NCBI GenBank assembly: GCA_958296045.1
Contig: CATQHT010000001.1
Coordinates: forward strand, 62,001-126,000
Direction of reading: 5' to 3'
DNA length: 64,000 nucleotides
DNA from: Rhodothermales bacterium
GTDB lineage: Bacteria; Bacteroidota; Rhodothermia; Rhodothermales; Bin80
The translations under genes and the position numbers were made by a program. Below the pieces are notes generated by a model. It saw nothing but the letters and a program-made list of their open reading frames with translations. It did no database searches and had not been told where the DNA came from. Within the stretch, counting starts at the first letter, position 1, and each line of letters starts with the position of its first letter. Below are positions 1-9,226 of this stretch, piece by piece.

Positions 1-260
1 CCCAGGCTGCCAGGGACAATAGCCAAACCGCCGGACTCCAGCTCCTTCTCTTTGGCGCCCGCCTCATGGTGAAGACTCAGGCCCGCCTGGCGCGCGGCCT
101 TGTCAGGTCCGTGGCACGCATAGCAGCGGTCCGCAAGGATCGGCTTGATGTGGTAGTTGTAATCTACCACTTCGGGTAGTGCGTCGCCCGCAGGACGGGA
201 GCAACTCAGGACCCAGAGCGTGGTCGCTACAAGCAGCAGGAAGGTGAGTGCGCAGCGCAT
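1..260 (-). CDS. PSCyt1-type haem-binding lipoprotein, N-terminal part (runs off the window)
   Basis: The frame opens with ATG at 258-260 on the minus strand and stays open to base 1, so about 86 residues are visible. They begin with a short hydrophobic signal ending in a lipobox-like LSC (residues about 17-19). The stretch YNYHIKPILADRCYACHGPD follows, a CxxCH haem-binding site of the planctomycete cytochrome C (PSCyt1) type. The start lies 6 bases after the stop of the DUF1501 gene, so it is probably the third gene of the same right-to-left operon. The N-terminus is very like that of the protein at 1730-4888 (YNYHIRPILSDRCYPCHGPD), suggesting a paralogue carrying DUF1549/DUF1553 outside the window. 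Role inferred: membrane-anchored partner in breakdown of an unknown polymer or metabolite. Confidence 0.8.
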   Translation of the reverse strand, partial: MRCALTFLLLVATTLWVLSCSRPAGDALPEVVDYNYHIKPILADRCYACHGPDKAARQAGLSLHHEAGAKEKELESGGLAIVPGSL

Positions 261-266
261 CTTCTG

Positions 267-1733
267 CTATGCCAACAGGTCTTGCACGACATGGCCATGC
301 ACATCGGTCAGGCGGTACCGCCGGCCCTGGTGCTTGTAGGTAAGCCGTCGGTGCTCGATACCCAAAAGGTGCAGGATCGTCGCCTGGAAGTCATGCACAT
401 GCACAGGACCTTCGGCGATGTTATATCCCAGGTCGTCGGTTTTACCGTACGTGAGTCCGTGGCGCACGCCGCCGCCAGCCATCCACACCGTGAAGCAGCG
501 CGGGTGGTGGTCACGTCCGTAGTTGGCTTCTGTCAGGGCGCCCTGGCTGTAGTTGGTGCGACCAAATTCTCCGCCCCAGATCACCAGCGTGTCGTCCAGG
601 AGGCCCCGCTGCTTAAGATCCATGACCAACGCTGCTGAAGGCTGGTCGGTGTCTTTGCACTGCAGGGCGATGTCTCGCGGCAGGTTGCCGTGCTGGTCCC
701 ACCCCATATGGTAGAGCTGCACAAAACGGACGTCCCGCTCGGCCAGGCGTCGCGCCAGGAGGCAGTTGGCCGCATAAGTGCCTGGGATCCGGGCGGCTTC
801 GCCGTACAGTTCAAACGTGGACTCGGGCTCGTCCGACAGGTCGGTGACGGCTGGCACTGATGTCTGCATCCGGTAAGCCATCTCGTACTGCGCGATGCGT
901 GACTGAATATGCGAAGCGCCAGCAGCCGCTGCCTGCATCTGGTTCAGCTCGGCTAGGTGGTGCAGCATGCGCCGACGATCCCTGGACCCTATCCCCGGCG
1001 GGTTGTTCAGGTACAGTACTGGGTCGTTGCCTGGCCGAAACTGTACCCCTTGGTGCAGCGCCGCCAGAAATCCGTTGCCCCAGAGGCGCGAATAGATCGG
1101 CTGCGGGCGTTGCAGCCCGCGGGACAGCAGCACGCAAAAGGTGGGCAGATTCTCGTTGGCGCTGCCCAGGCCGTAGCTCAGCCATGCACCTATGCTGGGG
1201 CGGCCCGGCTGCTGAGAGCCGGTCTGAAAAAACGTGATCGCCGGGTCATGATTGATGGCTTCCGTATACATCGACCGGACGATGCACAGCTCGTCGGCGA
1301 TCTGCGCCGTGTAGGGGAGTAGGTCGCTGATCCATGCCCCGCTCTTGCCGCGTTGCTCAAAGGGGTATATCGTGGGTGCCAGGGGCAGTGTTTCCTGGTA
1401 GGCGGTCATCCCGGTCAGGCGTTGACCCATGCGGACCGAGGCTGGCAGGTCTTCTCCGCGGCGCCCAGCCAGCGCTGGCTTGTAGTCAAACAGCTCCAGC
1501 TGCGAAGGTCCTCCGCTCTGAAAAAGGTAGATCACGCGGCGCGCCCTGGGCGCTAGGTGCGGGCGCCCCAGGATGCCACTGAGCACGCTAGGTGCGGGCG
1601 CATCGTAGTCGGTGCGGCATCCCAATAGGGTGGACAAAGCAGCGCCGCCAATGCCCAGGCTGAGCCGCGAAAAGAAGTGGCGGCGGTTCATCTGGCAGCT
1701 GCATTCTACCAGCGGGTCCTGATTGCTTATCAT
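267..1733 (-). CDS. DUF1501 family Tat-exported protein
   Basis: A 488-residue protein with an N-terminal twin-arginine signal (RRHFFSRLSLGIGGAALS, residues about 17-34) and a following Cys (LLGC) that could be lipidated after export. The body matches the DUF1501 sulfatase/alkaline-phosphatase-like fold: an N-terminal FQSGGPSQLELFDYKP segment, a central DQHGN motif and a C-terminal GGEFGR plus DHHPRCFTVWMAGGG segment, all typical of the family. Its ATG overlaps the stop of the upstream DUF1549/DUF1553 gene by 3 bases, which indicates translational coupling. DUF1501 genes are habitually paired with PSCyt1/DUF1549/DUF1553 genes in Planctomycetes, Verrucomicrobia and some Bacteroidota. The substrate is not known, and any sulfatase activity is only suggested by the fold. 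Confidence 0.9.
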   Translation of the reverse strand: MISNQDPLVECSCQMNRRHFFSRLSLGIGGAALSTLLGCRTDYDAPAPSVLSGILGRPHLAPRARRVIYLFQSGGPSQLELFDYKPALAGRRGEDLPASVRMGQRLTGMTAYQETLPLAPTIYPFEQRGKSGAWISDLLPYTAQIADELCIVRSMYTEAINHDPAITFFQTGSQQPGRPSIGAWLSYGLGSANENLPTFCVLLSRGLQRPQPIYSRLWGNGFLAALHQGVQFRPGNDPVLYLNNPPGIGSRDRRRMLHHLAELNQMQAAAAGASHIQSRIAQYEMAYRMQTSVPAVTDLSDEPESTFELYGEAARIPGTYAANCLLARRLAERDVRFVQLYHMGWDQHGNLPRDIALQCKDTDQPSAALVMDLKQRGLLDDTLVIWGGEFGRTNYSQGALTEANYGRDHHPRCFTVWMAGGGVRHGLTYGKTDDLGYNIAEGPVHVHDFQATILHLLGIEHRRLTYKHQGRRYRLTDVHGHVVQDLLA

Positions 1734-4700
1734 CGCATCTGGGCTTCATCAAGGTTCATGACGGTGCTCACGACAACCGTCCATGCGGCCACCTCTGCAG
1801 CACGTATGCGGTTGTTCGGTCGCCTCGCGCCCACATGTACTAGGCGCGTTGCGCGCTCCAGCCCACGTTCATAGGCGATGCGCTGCTTCTGCAGCAGTAT
1901 CTGAAGGTTTTCCAGCTCACTCTGCAGCGGACGGCGGGACGTGAACAGTCGGAACGCGCGTGTGATGCGCGCGGCGTCATTTAGTGTTTCGATGGCAGCA
2001 AGCTGCTCGGCTAAGACGCGGGCCGCTTCCACGTATTGGGGATCATTTAACAGCACCAGCGACTGCTGCGGCGTGGCTGTGGACTGCCGTTCAACAGCGC
2101 ATATCGTACGCTCGGGCGCATCAAAGGTGAGCATTGCTGGCGGTGGTATCGTGCGTTTCCAGTATGTGTAGAGGCTGCGCCGGTAGAGGTCGCGGCCCCG
2201 GCCGGGGCGGTAGCGGTTTTCACCGATCTGGTTGGCGAGCGACTTCCAGAGTCCGGCCGGCTGGTATGGACGCACGGGTTCGCCGCCGATTTCTTGGTGC
2301 AGCAGTCCGCTGGCTGCCAGCGCGTTGTCGCGCATCATTTCCGCAGAGAGCCGCACGCGCGGACCGCGGGCGAGTAGCGCATTGCTCGGGTCGCGCGCGG
2401 TCATGTTCTGGGACGCTGTACTAGACTGCCGATACGTGGCGGAGGTCACGATATCAAAGAGCAGCGCTTTGAGGTTCCATCCCGAAGCGACGAAGGTGAC
2501 CGCCAAATGATCTAAGAGCTCTGGGTGCGTGGGGAGCGCTCCCTGGCTGCCAAAGTCCTCTGGCGTATGCACCAGTCCTTCGCCGAAGAGCATTTGCCAG
2601 AATCGGTTGATGGCGACCCTTGCAGTTAGTGGGTGGTCGGGGTCAGTCAGCCAGCGTGCCATCCCCAGCCTGTTACGTGGCAGCGCGGCCGGCATAGGGC
2701 CTATCGCTGCTGGCGTGCCTGGACCCACGGAGTCCAGCGGCGCGTCATAGGCGCCGCGTGCCAGCACGAACGTTGTTCGGGATTGCTCCATATCCTCCAT
2801 AACCATGACGGATGGCACCGTGCGCCAGCTTCTCCTCAGGCTGTCCAGGCGCTGCACATGGACGGCACGTATCGGGTCGTGATGTACCAGAGTGTGATGC
2901 TTGTAGGCTCCGGGCGGGGCCTGGATGTTGGCTAAGTGTGCGACTTCTAGGCGGCTCAGCTCCCGCGTATAGATGCGGATGTCGTCTATCGCGCCTCCGG
3001 CCAGCCCTGCCAGGTCGCTGCGCGTCTGGTTGCGGTGTGACCAATGACCGGCAAGGAGGTCGTTACCATTGAGGATGCTCTGGCGGTTGAGAGAGTCCCG
3101 AAGGACGGTCGTTGCAGACTGTGTGCCATTGACAAACAGCTTCAGACCACGGGCTTTGCCCGAGCCGTCGTAGGTGACGGCCACATGGGACCAGCGGTGC
3201 GTGGTCACCGGTCGCGTGGAGTGCACGTGAATGTGCTGTGCACCATCATACACAAGGCGCACGCTGAGCCATCCCTCTTGCGTACGTGTGACGTCATAGC
3301 CGATGCCTTTCTGTTCGTCAATGCGCTTGCTGAAGATGGCAGTTTCGCTCTCGTGCGTCTCCAGATGAACCCACGCCGCGATAGAGAAGCGGTCGTACCA
3401 TTCGAAGTCAGGTTCGGCGCCGAGACTGAGAAAGTTCTGACCGTCAAACTTCAGCGCACTGCCGTGCCTGCCGGGCACCGTATCGGGCGGCGAGAGCTCG
3501 CTCACAAGCCCAGTGTTAGCCCGCGCGGGCGGTCCCACGGCATTGGGGCTGGCCAGATCCACGTACGAGTCTAGAGGGTAGTGCGCCAGAAGATCGCGCT
3601 GAAGATATTCCACTAGTGCGGCCGAATTGCCAGGCATTGTAACCTGTGGTGCATGTTCAGCATCGGAGGGGTAGGATTCCAGCAGCTGCTCTTCTACGGT
3701 GATGGCGCGCGCAGTGTGGGCAATCAGGGAATCCAGGTGCGGGTCTTTCATGCGCATCGCTGGGCGGGGCGCGAGGTCGAAGTAGCTGATGGGCGCCTGC
3801 TCATCCACGCTGTTGAAGAAGGCGAACATTTGGTAGTATTCTCGCTGCAGGATGGGGTCGTATTTGTGGTCATGGCACCGGGCACATTCCATTGTCAGAC
3901 CCATAAAGGCCGTTGCGACGGTATGAGTGCGGTCGGCCACATATTCGGTGATGTATTCCGCGGGGACGACGCCTCCTTCCTGCGTGATGGCGTGGTTGCG
4001 GTTGAAGCCAGTCGCTAGGCGCTGCTCATAGGTCGCGTCGGGCAATAGGTCTCCTGCCAACTGCCATGTGATAAAGGCATCGTACGGCATGTTTGAATTG
4101 AAAGCGCGAATGACCCAGTCCCGCCATGGCCACATGGTACGTGGCCGGTCGTCCTGATAGCCGTGTGTGTCCGCATAGCGTGCCACATCGAGCCACAGTG
4201 AAGCCATCCGCTCACCGTATGCGGGGCGCGCCAGGAGATCGTGCACCGTACGCTCATATGCATTTGGCGAGGAGTCCGCCAGGAAGGTATCAAGCTCTTC
4301 GAGTGTGGGCGGCAGTCCGGTGAGATCCAGGGTGACGCGACGAAGCAGCTTGGCTTTGTCCGCTTCGGGGGCGGGCTCCAAGCCTTCCTGGTCCAGCCTG
4401 CGCAGCACAAAGGCATCAACATCGTTGCGCACCTGTTTCTCGTGACGGACATGGGGCCGTTCGGGTCGCTTGGGTGGAACGAAAGCCCAGTGGGGCTGCC
4501 AAGAAGCGCCCTGGGCGATCCAGCGTTTCAGGAGTGCGATGTCATGGGATGACAGGGTAAGGTTGCTGCTTGGGGGCGGCATGATCCTGTCAGGATCATT
4601 CGAGGTGACGTGTGCAATGAGCTTGCTGGCTTCGGGGTTGCCCGGCGCCACAATCCGAATGGTCGAGTCGTCTCGGCTGAACCCCAGCGCTCCTTCTTCG

Positions 4701-4888
4701 GTGTGCAGGCGTAGGGAGGCTTGGCGGGCGTTGTCGTCTGGGCCATGGCATGGGTAGCACCGGTCAGATAGGATTGGTCGAATATGGTAATTGTATTTGA
4801 CCACCGCAGGCAGGTCCAGATCGCGCTGTCCGCACGCGCCGAACACCAGCGTCAGGAGCAGGATCCCGAAGCCTGCACCACGGCCCAT
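1730..4888 (-). CDS. PSCyt1-DUF1549-LamG-DUF1553 lipoprotein
   Basis: A 1052-residue multidomain envelope protein. I chose the ATG at 4886-4888 because it gives a clean lipoprotein signal (MGRGAGFGILLLTLVFGAC); the frame is open further upstream but without a signal peptide. Domain order: PSCyt1 with haem motif CYPCH, then DUF1549 (LDLTGLPPTLEELDTFL, LWLDVARYADTHGYQ), which includes a second CxxCH (CARCH). A LamG/concanavalin-like insert follows (LLAHYPLDSYVDL, GSALKFDGQNFLSLG). The C-terminal DUF1553 carries NRFWQMLFGEGLVHTPEDFGSQG and FDIVTSATYRQSS. It is probably the first gene of the operon with the DUF1501 gene. The LamG domain suggests carbohydrate binding, but the true substrate is unknown. 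Confidence 0.9.
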   Translation of the reverse strand: MGRGAGFGILLLTLVFGACGQRDLDLPAVVKYNYHIRPILSDRCYPCHGPDDNARQASLRLHTEEGALGFSRDDSTIRIVAPGNPEASKLIAHVTSNDPDRIMPPPSSNLTLSSHDIALLKRWIAQGASWQPHWAFVPPKRPERPHVRHEKQVRNDVDAFVLRRLDQEGLEPAPEADKAKLLRRVTLDLTGLPPTLEELDTFLADSSPNAYERTVHDLLARPAYGERMASLWLDVARYADTHGYQDDRPRTMWPWRDWVIRAFNSNMPYDAFITWQLAGDLLPDATYEQRLATGFNRNHAITQEGGVVPAEYITEYVADRTHTVATAFMGLTMECARCHDHKYDPILQREYYQMFAFFNSVDEQAPISYFDLAPRPAMRMKDPHLDSLIAHTARAITVEEQLLESYPSDAEHAPQVTMPGNSAALVEYLQRDLLAHYPLDSYVDLASPNAVGPPARANTGLVSELSPPDTVPGRHGSALKFDGQNFLSLGAEPDFEWYDRFSIAAWVHLETHESETAIFSKRIDEQKGIGYDVTRTQEGWLSVRLVYDGAQHIHVHSTRPVTTHRWSHVAVTYDGSGKARGLKLFVNGTQSATTVLRDSLNRQSILNGNDLLAGHWSHRNQTRSDLAGLAGGAIDDIRIYTRELSRLEVAHLANIQAPPGAYKHHTLVHHDPIRAVHVQRLDSLRRSWRTVPSVMVMEDMEQSRTTFVLARGAYDAPLDSVGPGTPAAIGPMPAALPRNRLGMARWLTDPDHPLTARVAINRFWQMLFGEGLVHTPEDFGSQGALPTHPELLDHLAVTFVASGWNLKALLFDIVTSATYRQSSTASQNMTARDPSNALLARGPRVRLSAEMMRDNALAASGLLHQEIGGEPVRPYQPAGLWKSLANQIGENRYRPGRGRDLYRRSLYTYWKRTIPPPAMLTFDAPERTICAVERQSTATPQQSLVLLNDPQYVEAARVLAEQLAAIETLNDAARITRAFRLFTSRRPLQSELENLQILLQKQRIAYERGLERATRLVHVGARRPNNRIRAAEVAAWTVVVSTVMNLDEAQMR

Positions 4889-5559
4889 CAGGGTGGGGCC
4901 TGCGTCAAGGGTGGTGCAGCATGGCGGGTGCGGGGCCTTCGTCATGATGGGCAGGGGCAAATCGCCCAGGCGTGGGAGGCGGGGGCGTCTAGTAATGCTT
5001 GATGCCGCGAGCAGAATAGTTCGAAAGTACAAAAATCTGCCGGCGGCCCCAATGGTGCAGATGCTCAGCGTTTGGTGGTGGCCCGAATCTACGCAGCAAG
5101 CTTATCGTCTCTGATGAGCAGCTCATCGCGAACATGCACAATGCTCGCTTCGATTCTGGCGCGAATCTCCAGCCCCAGCCATTCCCAGAACATTGAAAAA
5201 GCAAGACCGAAATACAGATTCTGGCGCGATAAACCGCCCGGCTTTCAGATCATGTGGCGCGGATTAGAGCGACTATCCATTGTTTGCGTTGCGTACGAAA
5301 TGCTGCCGGCAGCGTATCGAGAAGGGCTTGGTTGCGACTATGGCCATGGGAGCAGCATACTTTCTTGACCCTGTCGCGCAGCGACGCACGAACCATAGGC
5401 ACGCCACCACGGAGCAGCACTGGCATCGTAAGCAGCGGATACCCCTAGCATGTCTGAACGCACATTGAGTCACGGCCTGTCGAAACCTTACGGACGGCGA
5501 AGTGCAAAAAGTCAGCAAGGGTGCTCCGCATGATCACTCATCGCCGCGACCTGAGCAAT
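4889..5559. other. Intergenic region without a recognisable gene
   Basis: No reading frame here has family-like features. It should contain the promoter of the leftward operon. Around 5112-5126 there is a near-perfect inverted repeat (GATGAGC and GCTCATC arms separated by one base), a possible operator. Right of about 5560 the sequence becomes recognisable IS256-like remnant. Confidence 0.4.
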
Positions 5560-5800
5560 ATTGCTGGGCCTGAAGATAGGTCCAAGACACCCGCTGGGGG
5601 GAGAAGGGGATTTTGGGGTTTGGCGGTCGGGCCCTGGCCTTCATAAGCGCCTTTCGGAGCTTGAGCAGGTGTTGGGGATTGGGATGGTTTTCAGTTTGGG
5701 TTCTGCATACATGAGCGTCAGCGCCATCCAGCGGTGGACCTGTGCCGAGTTGTTCCAACTGCAAACATTGCGTGTCAATCTGCCGAGGGTACTATTGAGA
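5560..5800 (-). pseudogene. IS256/mutator-like transposase remnant, C-terminal part
   Basis: Read on the minus strand, the fragments RLTRNVCSWNNSAQVHRWMALTLMYAEPKLKTIP and NPQHLLKLRKAL occur in two frames, so the gene is frameshifted. They match the C-terminal end of IS256-family transposases, where a stretch after the catalytic core reads like R-R-V-x-x-W-x-N-S-x-Q-x-x-R-W-x-A. The remnant is cut at 5800 by the ISX insertion and resumes at 9241. A second, equally decayed copy lies at 48815-49370 and aligns along the same stretch. No function is expected. Confidence 0.75.
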
Positions 5801-5814
5801 GAGCCTCTTGCAAA
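5801..5814 (+). repeat. ISX copy 1 left terminal inverted repeat
   Basis: GAGCCTCTTGCAAA; its reverse complement forms the right end at 9227-9240. The same left end occurs at 14672. Confidence 0.9.
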
Positions 5815-6047
5815 TTGCATTTCTGGCTCCTCCTCCAGCACCGGCAATCGGCGCCTAAATGTCACGTGCATTACGGGGATTGGAGTAATAGAGATCCCAA
5901 GGCGATAGACGTACACCAGAATCGTTGACTAACGCAGTGAGGTTGACCTCAAAAAGACAGATTTCGGGCCTTAGCGATGACAATTACGCATACCTACCCC
6001 ACTACACGTGCCACTACAACCGCAATTCTGTGCGCCGGTGAAGCCAG

Positions 6048-7133
6048 TTAGCACACAAGGCGCGTCATTTGGTCGATCGTCAACGCGAGTATGCCGAACC
6101 CAAGATGACATAGCACCTTCGCATGACCACGTACGCGAATATGGCGACCGCCATATTCGTCCTTGAGGCGACCAAAGACGCGTTCGACGGTCGAACGCTC
6201 GTTGTAGCGTACGCGCTCTGGTGGTACCCATCCGGCCGCACGCTGCGCCTTCGCCTCACGCTTTTTCGCCGCCTTACGTGCGCGTGTACGCGGGTTCGCA
6301 TCAATGATCGGCACATGCCCAAGACGCTCGCTGTGAAGGCGTATCTCCTTCGCATCATAGGCGCTATCCATCACATCATACAAATTCGTGACCCGCTTCG
6401 CAGACTTCGTAGCCAAGGGAATGGCCACCTGGCTATCATGCACCGACGCAGACGTTACCAGGTAGCTGATTGGTACACCCCCGTCGGCCACATCTGCGTG
6501 CAGCTTATAGCCGTTCCAGCTCTGCCGGTAACCCTTAGCATTGCGCTTAGCGCCTCGGTTACACTCCCCGGGCAAATCTTCTTCCATCTCCGGCAGACTC
6601 ATGTCCAACTGACGTACAAGGCGTCGTTGCTCTTTTGGAGGTGTTTCTCCCTTACACGGTTGATCATGCGTGTCTTTGGCCAGCGCAGACTTCTTCGTAG
6701 CAGGGCGCTCGCGCGCCTTGATCGCCGTAGAATCACGTGAAAGATGTCCGACGATCTCTCCTTCGTAGGACTCGTCGATCAGTGCACGATGCACCTGATC
6801 GGGCAGACACGACTGCGCAAACTCCCCGAAAGCGCGTGAAAAGGTCGACTCGCTGGGAACCTCGTGTTGATGCGTCCACCCACAGATGCGGCGCAGCTGT
6901 GGGTCCGAGCGAATCCGTTCGATCAGCGCGCGTGTCGTATCGATGTTGTAAACCGCCTTAGCAACAAACGCCCGCGCAAGCGCCGCACGACTCTTCCGCG
7001 GACGCCCGCGCAAGGCCTTCGAATCATCGTCAATAAAGCGCTCAACGCGAGCGATCTCCAACACGCCCAGTAGCTTCTTCTGCGGCGCGGTCAGAGAACC
7101 GAGCAGTTCCTCCGCAAAGGAGAAGAGCATCAC
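6048..7133 (-). CDS. IS5-like DDE transposase of ISX copy 1
   Basis: 361 codons from a GTG at 7131-7133 (an ATG follows directly; the second copy has ATG-ATG). The N-terminus is a DUF772/Transposase_InH-like helical domain (about residues 1-130, with VPSESTFSRAFGEF). The DDE core has its first Asp in LSRDSTAIKARE (D134) and a second Asp in NLYDVMDSAYDAKEI. The Glu lies in YNERSTVERVFGRLKDEYGG near residue 325, the usual Y-x-x-R-x-x-x-E signature of IS4/IS5-type transposases. All three acidic residues are present, so the enzyme may be active. The copy at 20839-21924 differs at only a few residues. It acts on the 14-bp ISX ends. Confidence 0.9.
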   Translation of the reverse strand: MMLFSFAEELLGSLTAPQKKLLGVLEIARVERFIDDDSKALRGRPRKSRAALARAFVAKAVYNIDTTRALIERIRSDPQLRRICGWTHQHEVPSESTFSRAFGEFAQSCLPDQVHRALIDESYEGEIVGHLSRDSTAIKARERPATKKSALAKDTHDQPCKGETPPKEQRRLVRQLDMSLPEMEEDLPGECNRGAKRNAKGYRQSWNGYKLHADVADGGVPISYLVTSASVHDSQVAIPLATKSAKRVTNLYDVMDSAYDAKEIRLHSERLGHVPIIDANPRTRARKAAKKREAKAQRAAGWVPPERVRYNERSTVERVFGRLKDEYGGRHIRVRGHAKVLCHLGFGILALTIDQMTRLVC

Positions 7134-7230
7134 TTGGCGACTTATCCAAGAACATAGGTAATATCAAAAAGGGCGGTCGCGCTGTCTGGCGCGTATACGG
7201 TTCAGGTTTCACCAAACAAGGAGGCACGTT

Positions 7231-8301
7231 ATGAGGCAGGTAGTCTACTTCGGCTTGGATGCCCATGTCCGCAACAGCGCTCTGGCGGCGGTGGGGATGG
7301 ATGGCAACCTGTTCATGAGCAAGCAGCTCAGGACACGCGAGCTGTCGATAGTGAGTCGCATTGTTGCGGTAGATGCTAAGGAAAAGATCTTGGCCCTGGA
7401 GGAGTCCACATTGGCTGCGTGGCTGGCAGGCATGCTGCGTGGTTACGTGGATAAGCTGGTGGTCTGTGATCCACGCCACAATGCGCTGATTAGCAAGAGT
7501 GCGAACAAGGACGACTTAGCGGATGCATTTCGCTTGGCCCGTCTGCTGCGGATGGGTGAGCTGCGACCGGTCTATCACTCGGATCATCAACACCGTGCCA
7601 CCTTCAAGGCTATCGCGCAGCAATATCTCAAGCTGCGCGATAGCCAACGCAGTCTGAAGACCATCATAAAGGCGAAGTATCGGAGAGCGGGTGTCTTGCG
7701 CGTAGACGGGACAACGGTTTTCAGCGCGGCACACCGCAAGAGTTTTTTGGAGCAGCTGCCGAACGCTCCCACTCGTGAGATGGTATCGGATGATTATGAT
7801 GTGCTGGATTCAACGATCGCGGCACAGCAGAAGGCGCAAGACCGGATGATCCGAGAGGGCAGACGGTACCCAGAGATTCAGCAGTTCATGAAGATGCCTG
7901 GCGTGGGACCGATCAGTGCTCATGTCTTTGATGCGTTCATTCAGACGCCGCACCGTTTTGCGACCAAGCAGCGGCTTTGGCGCTACTGCAGGCTGGGCAT
8001 TCGCACACGCAGTTCTGCTGGCAAGCCGCTGGCGTATAAACGCCTGGATCGCTCGGGCAATGGCGAGCTCAAGGCCCTTAGCTATCGCGCCTGGATGAAC
8101 GGCATACGCGGCGGTAAGGACTCGAATGAGGTGAAGCGCTTTTTTGAGGCCTCGCTGGATCGCACGAACAACCGCACACATGCGCGCCTGAATACGCAGC
8201 GCAAGATTCTGGCCGTGCTGTGGACCATCTGGAGAAAACAGACAGCCTACGACCCCAACCTCTTCTTTCCATTGACCCCAACCGCACAAGCGGTCTGCTG
8301 A
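7231..8301 (+). CDS. IS110-family transposase (DEDD/RuvC-like recombinase), copy A
   Basis: 356 residues. The N-terminal RuvC-like domain starts VYFGLDAHV (first catalytic Asp), and further acidic residues lie in ANKDDLADAFRLARLL (about residues 90-105). The C-terminal transposase_20 domain has MPGVGPISAHVFDAF (about 222-236) and a Ser-rich RTRSSAGK segment that probably holds the catalytic Ser. A strong ribosome-binding site AAGGAGG lies 6-7 bases before the ATG, fixing the start. IS110 enzymes cut and rejoin DNA guided by a structured RNA from the element's noncoding end. The array copies differ from this one by a handful of residues. Confidence 0.93.
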   Translation: MRQVVYFGLDAHVRNSALAAVGMDGNLFMSKQLRTRELSIVSRIVAVDAKEKILALEESTLAAWLAGMLRGYVDKLVVCDPRHNALISKSANKDDLADAFRLARLLRMGELRPVYHSDHQHRATFKAIAQQYLKLRDSQRSLKTIIKAKYRRAGVLRVDGTTVFSAAHRKSFLEQLPNAPTREMVSDDYDVLDSTIAAQQKAQDRMIREGRRYPEIQQFMKMPGVGPISAHVFDAFIQTPHRFATKQRLWRYCRLGIRTRSSAGKPLAYKRLDRSGNGELKALSYRAWMNGIRGGKDSNEVKRFFEASLDRTNNRTHARLNTQRKILAVLWTIWRKQTAYDPNLFFPLTPTAQAVC

Positions 8302-8855
8302 GCCATTAGCAGCAGCGAAGGCCTTGTGCATGGCAGCCGCGACAGGCGGATACGGGTAGCCGGGAAATGCTCCACAGCGAGTATAAATGCCGTACGGTAA
8401 GTTCGAAACATAGCGTAGCACCCCGGCCTCCATGCCCCATATGACTATAGATCCCATTAGTGGGAATCTCATAAACGAGCCTGGCAATCGAAAAGCCCTG
8501 CCAACCGTCATGCACATCCGTTACCCCGCTGGCTACCAGCCCATGCACTGACCCCTCGCCTACGCACGGCTCTACTGCAGATGCGGTCCTGACCGGGAGT
8601 CACGCGCGACCTGAAAAATCTCGCCCATTTTTCAGGATGGGGGACCTATGGGCTTGACTTTCTTTTTGAAACGAGCCCTGCCAACCGTCATGCACATCCG
8701 TTACCCCGCTGGCTACCAGCCCATGCACTGACCCCTCGCCTACGCACGGCTCTACTGCAGATGCGGTCCTGACCGGGAGTCACGCGCGACCTGAAAAATC
8801 TCGCCCATTTTTCAGGATGGGGGACCTATGGGCTTGACTTTCTTTTTGAAACGAG
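8302..8855 (+). ncRNA. IS110-1 copy A 3' noncoding end: candidate bridge/seek RNA with internal duplication
   Basis: No gene lies here. The sequence contains several strong hairpins: GCCGGG...CCCCGGC enclosing a TGCT/AGCA pair (8360-8428 region), GATCCCA-TTAG-TGGGAATC (about 8451-8470), and CCTGAAAAAT...ATTTTTCAGG near the right end. IS110/IS1111 elements encode their guide RNA in the long noncoding end, so this is where it should be; the exact RNA ends cannot be read from sequence. Bases 8495-8674 are repeated as 8675-8854 (180-base period). The second copy would therefore give an RNA with a doubled 3' module. Confidence 0.55.
8495..8854 (+). repeat. 180-bp tandem duplication in the IS110-1 copy A right end
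   Basis: Two 180-base copies. The new junction joins the right end GAAACGAG to CCCTGCC, while the native internal site reads CGAAAAGCCCTGCC. The AG is shared, as at the other IS110-1 junctions. No such duplication exists in the copies at 21962-31837. Confidence 0.92.
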
Positions 8856-9226
8856 CTTCGCTGCTCCAGTGGACATGGCTGTCCCGTTATGTTAAGGATT
8901 GTCTTCGCCCAACACCACGACCTCGCTCAACGCCACATTGCTCGGATCACACCAAGCCCCTCGCGCACGTTCGCGGGCTTTTGCTGGACGACTCCGTCCG
9001 GTTTGCGCATACATGCTTCGCGCTCCAGACACAGCGCGTATTTTACTGCGCGGCACCAATCAAGTTGCATTGTTGTTTCGCGATTCCTAAACTACCCAAC
9101 ATTCGCGATCAGGCCCGCTCCCCCACAAGGTATACCCTAACGGGCGCTTACTATTACGATACCCACAACGGAGGTACCACCTCTTCCCCCGCGCCTGCGG
9201 AGGGAGTACTGGCCGTTTTTCGGGCT

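Larger units (their letters stand above)
7172..8855 (+). mobile_element. IS110-1 copy A (IS110/IS1111-type element)
   Basis: This insertion in ISX lies upstream of the ISX transposase. Left boundary: ...CAAAAAG before GGCGGTCGCG. Right boundary: ...TTTTTGAAACGAG before CTTCGCTGC. Both sides share an AG dinucleotide (7170-7171 and 8854-8855), consistent with a 2-base core. There are only about 60 noncoding bases before the transposase but over 350 after it. This is the layout of IS1111-type elements, whose guide RNA lies in the 3' noncoding end. Copy A carries a private 180-base tandem duplication in that end. Confidence 0.88.

Noticed and set aside
7810-8517. Long minus-strand frame (235 codons) across the IS110-1 gene end, repeated in every array unit
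   Set aside because: Antisense shadow of the transposase gene and noncoding end; no ribosome site or family features, and it repeats only because the element does.
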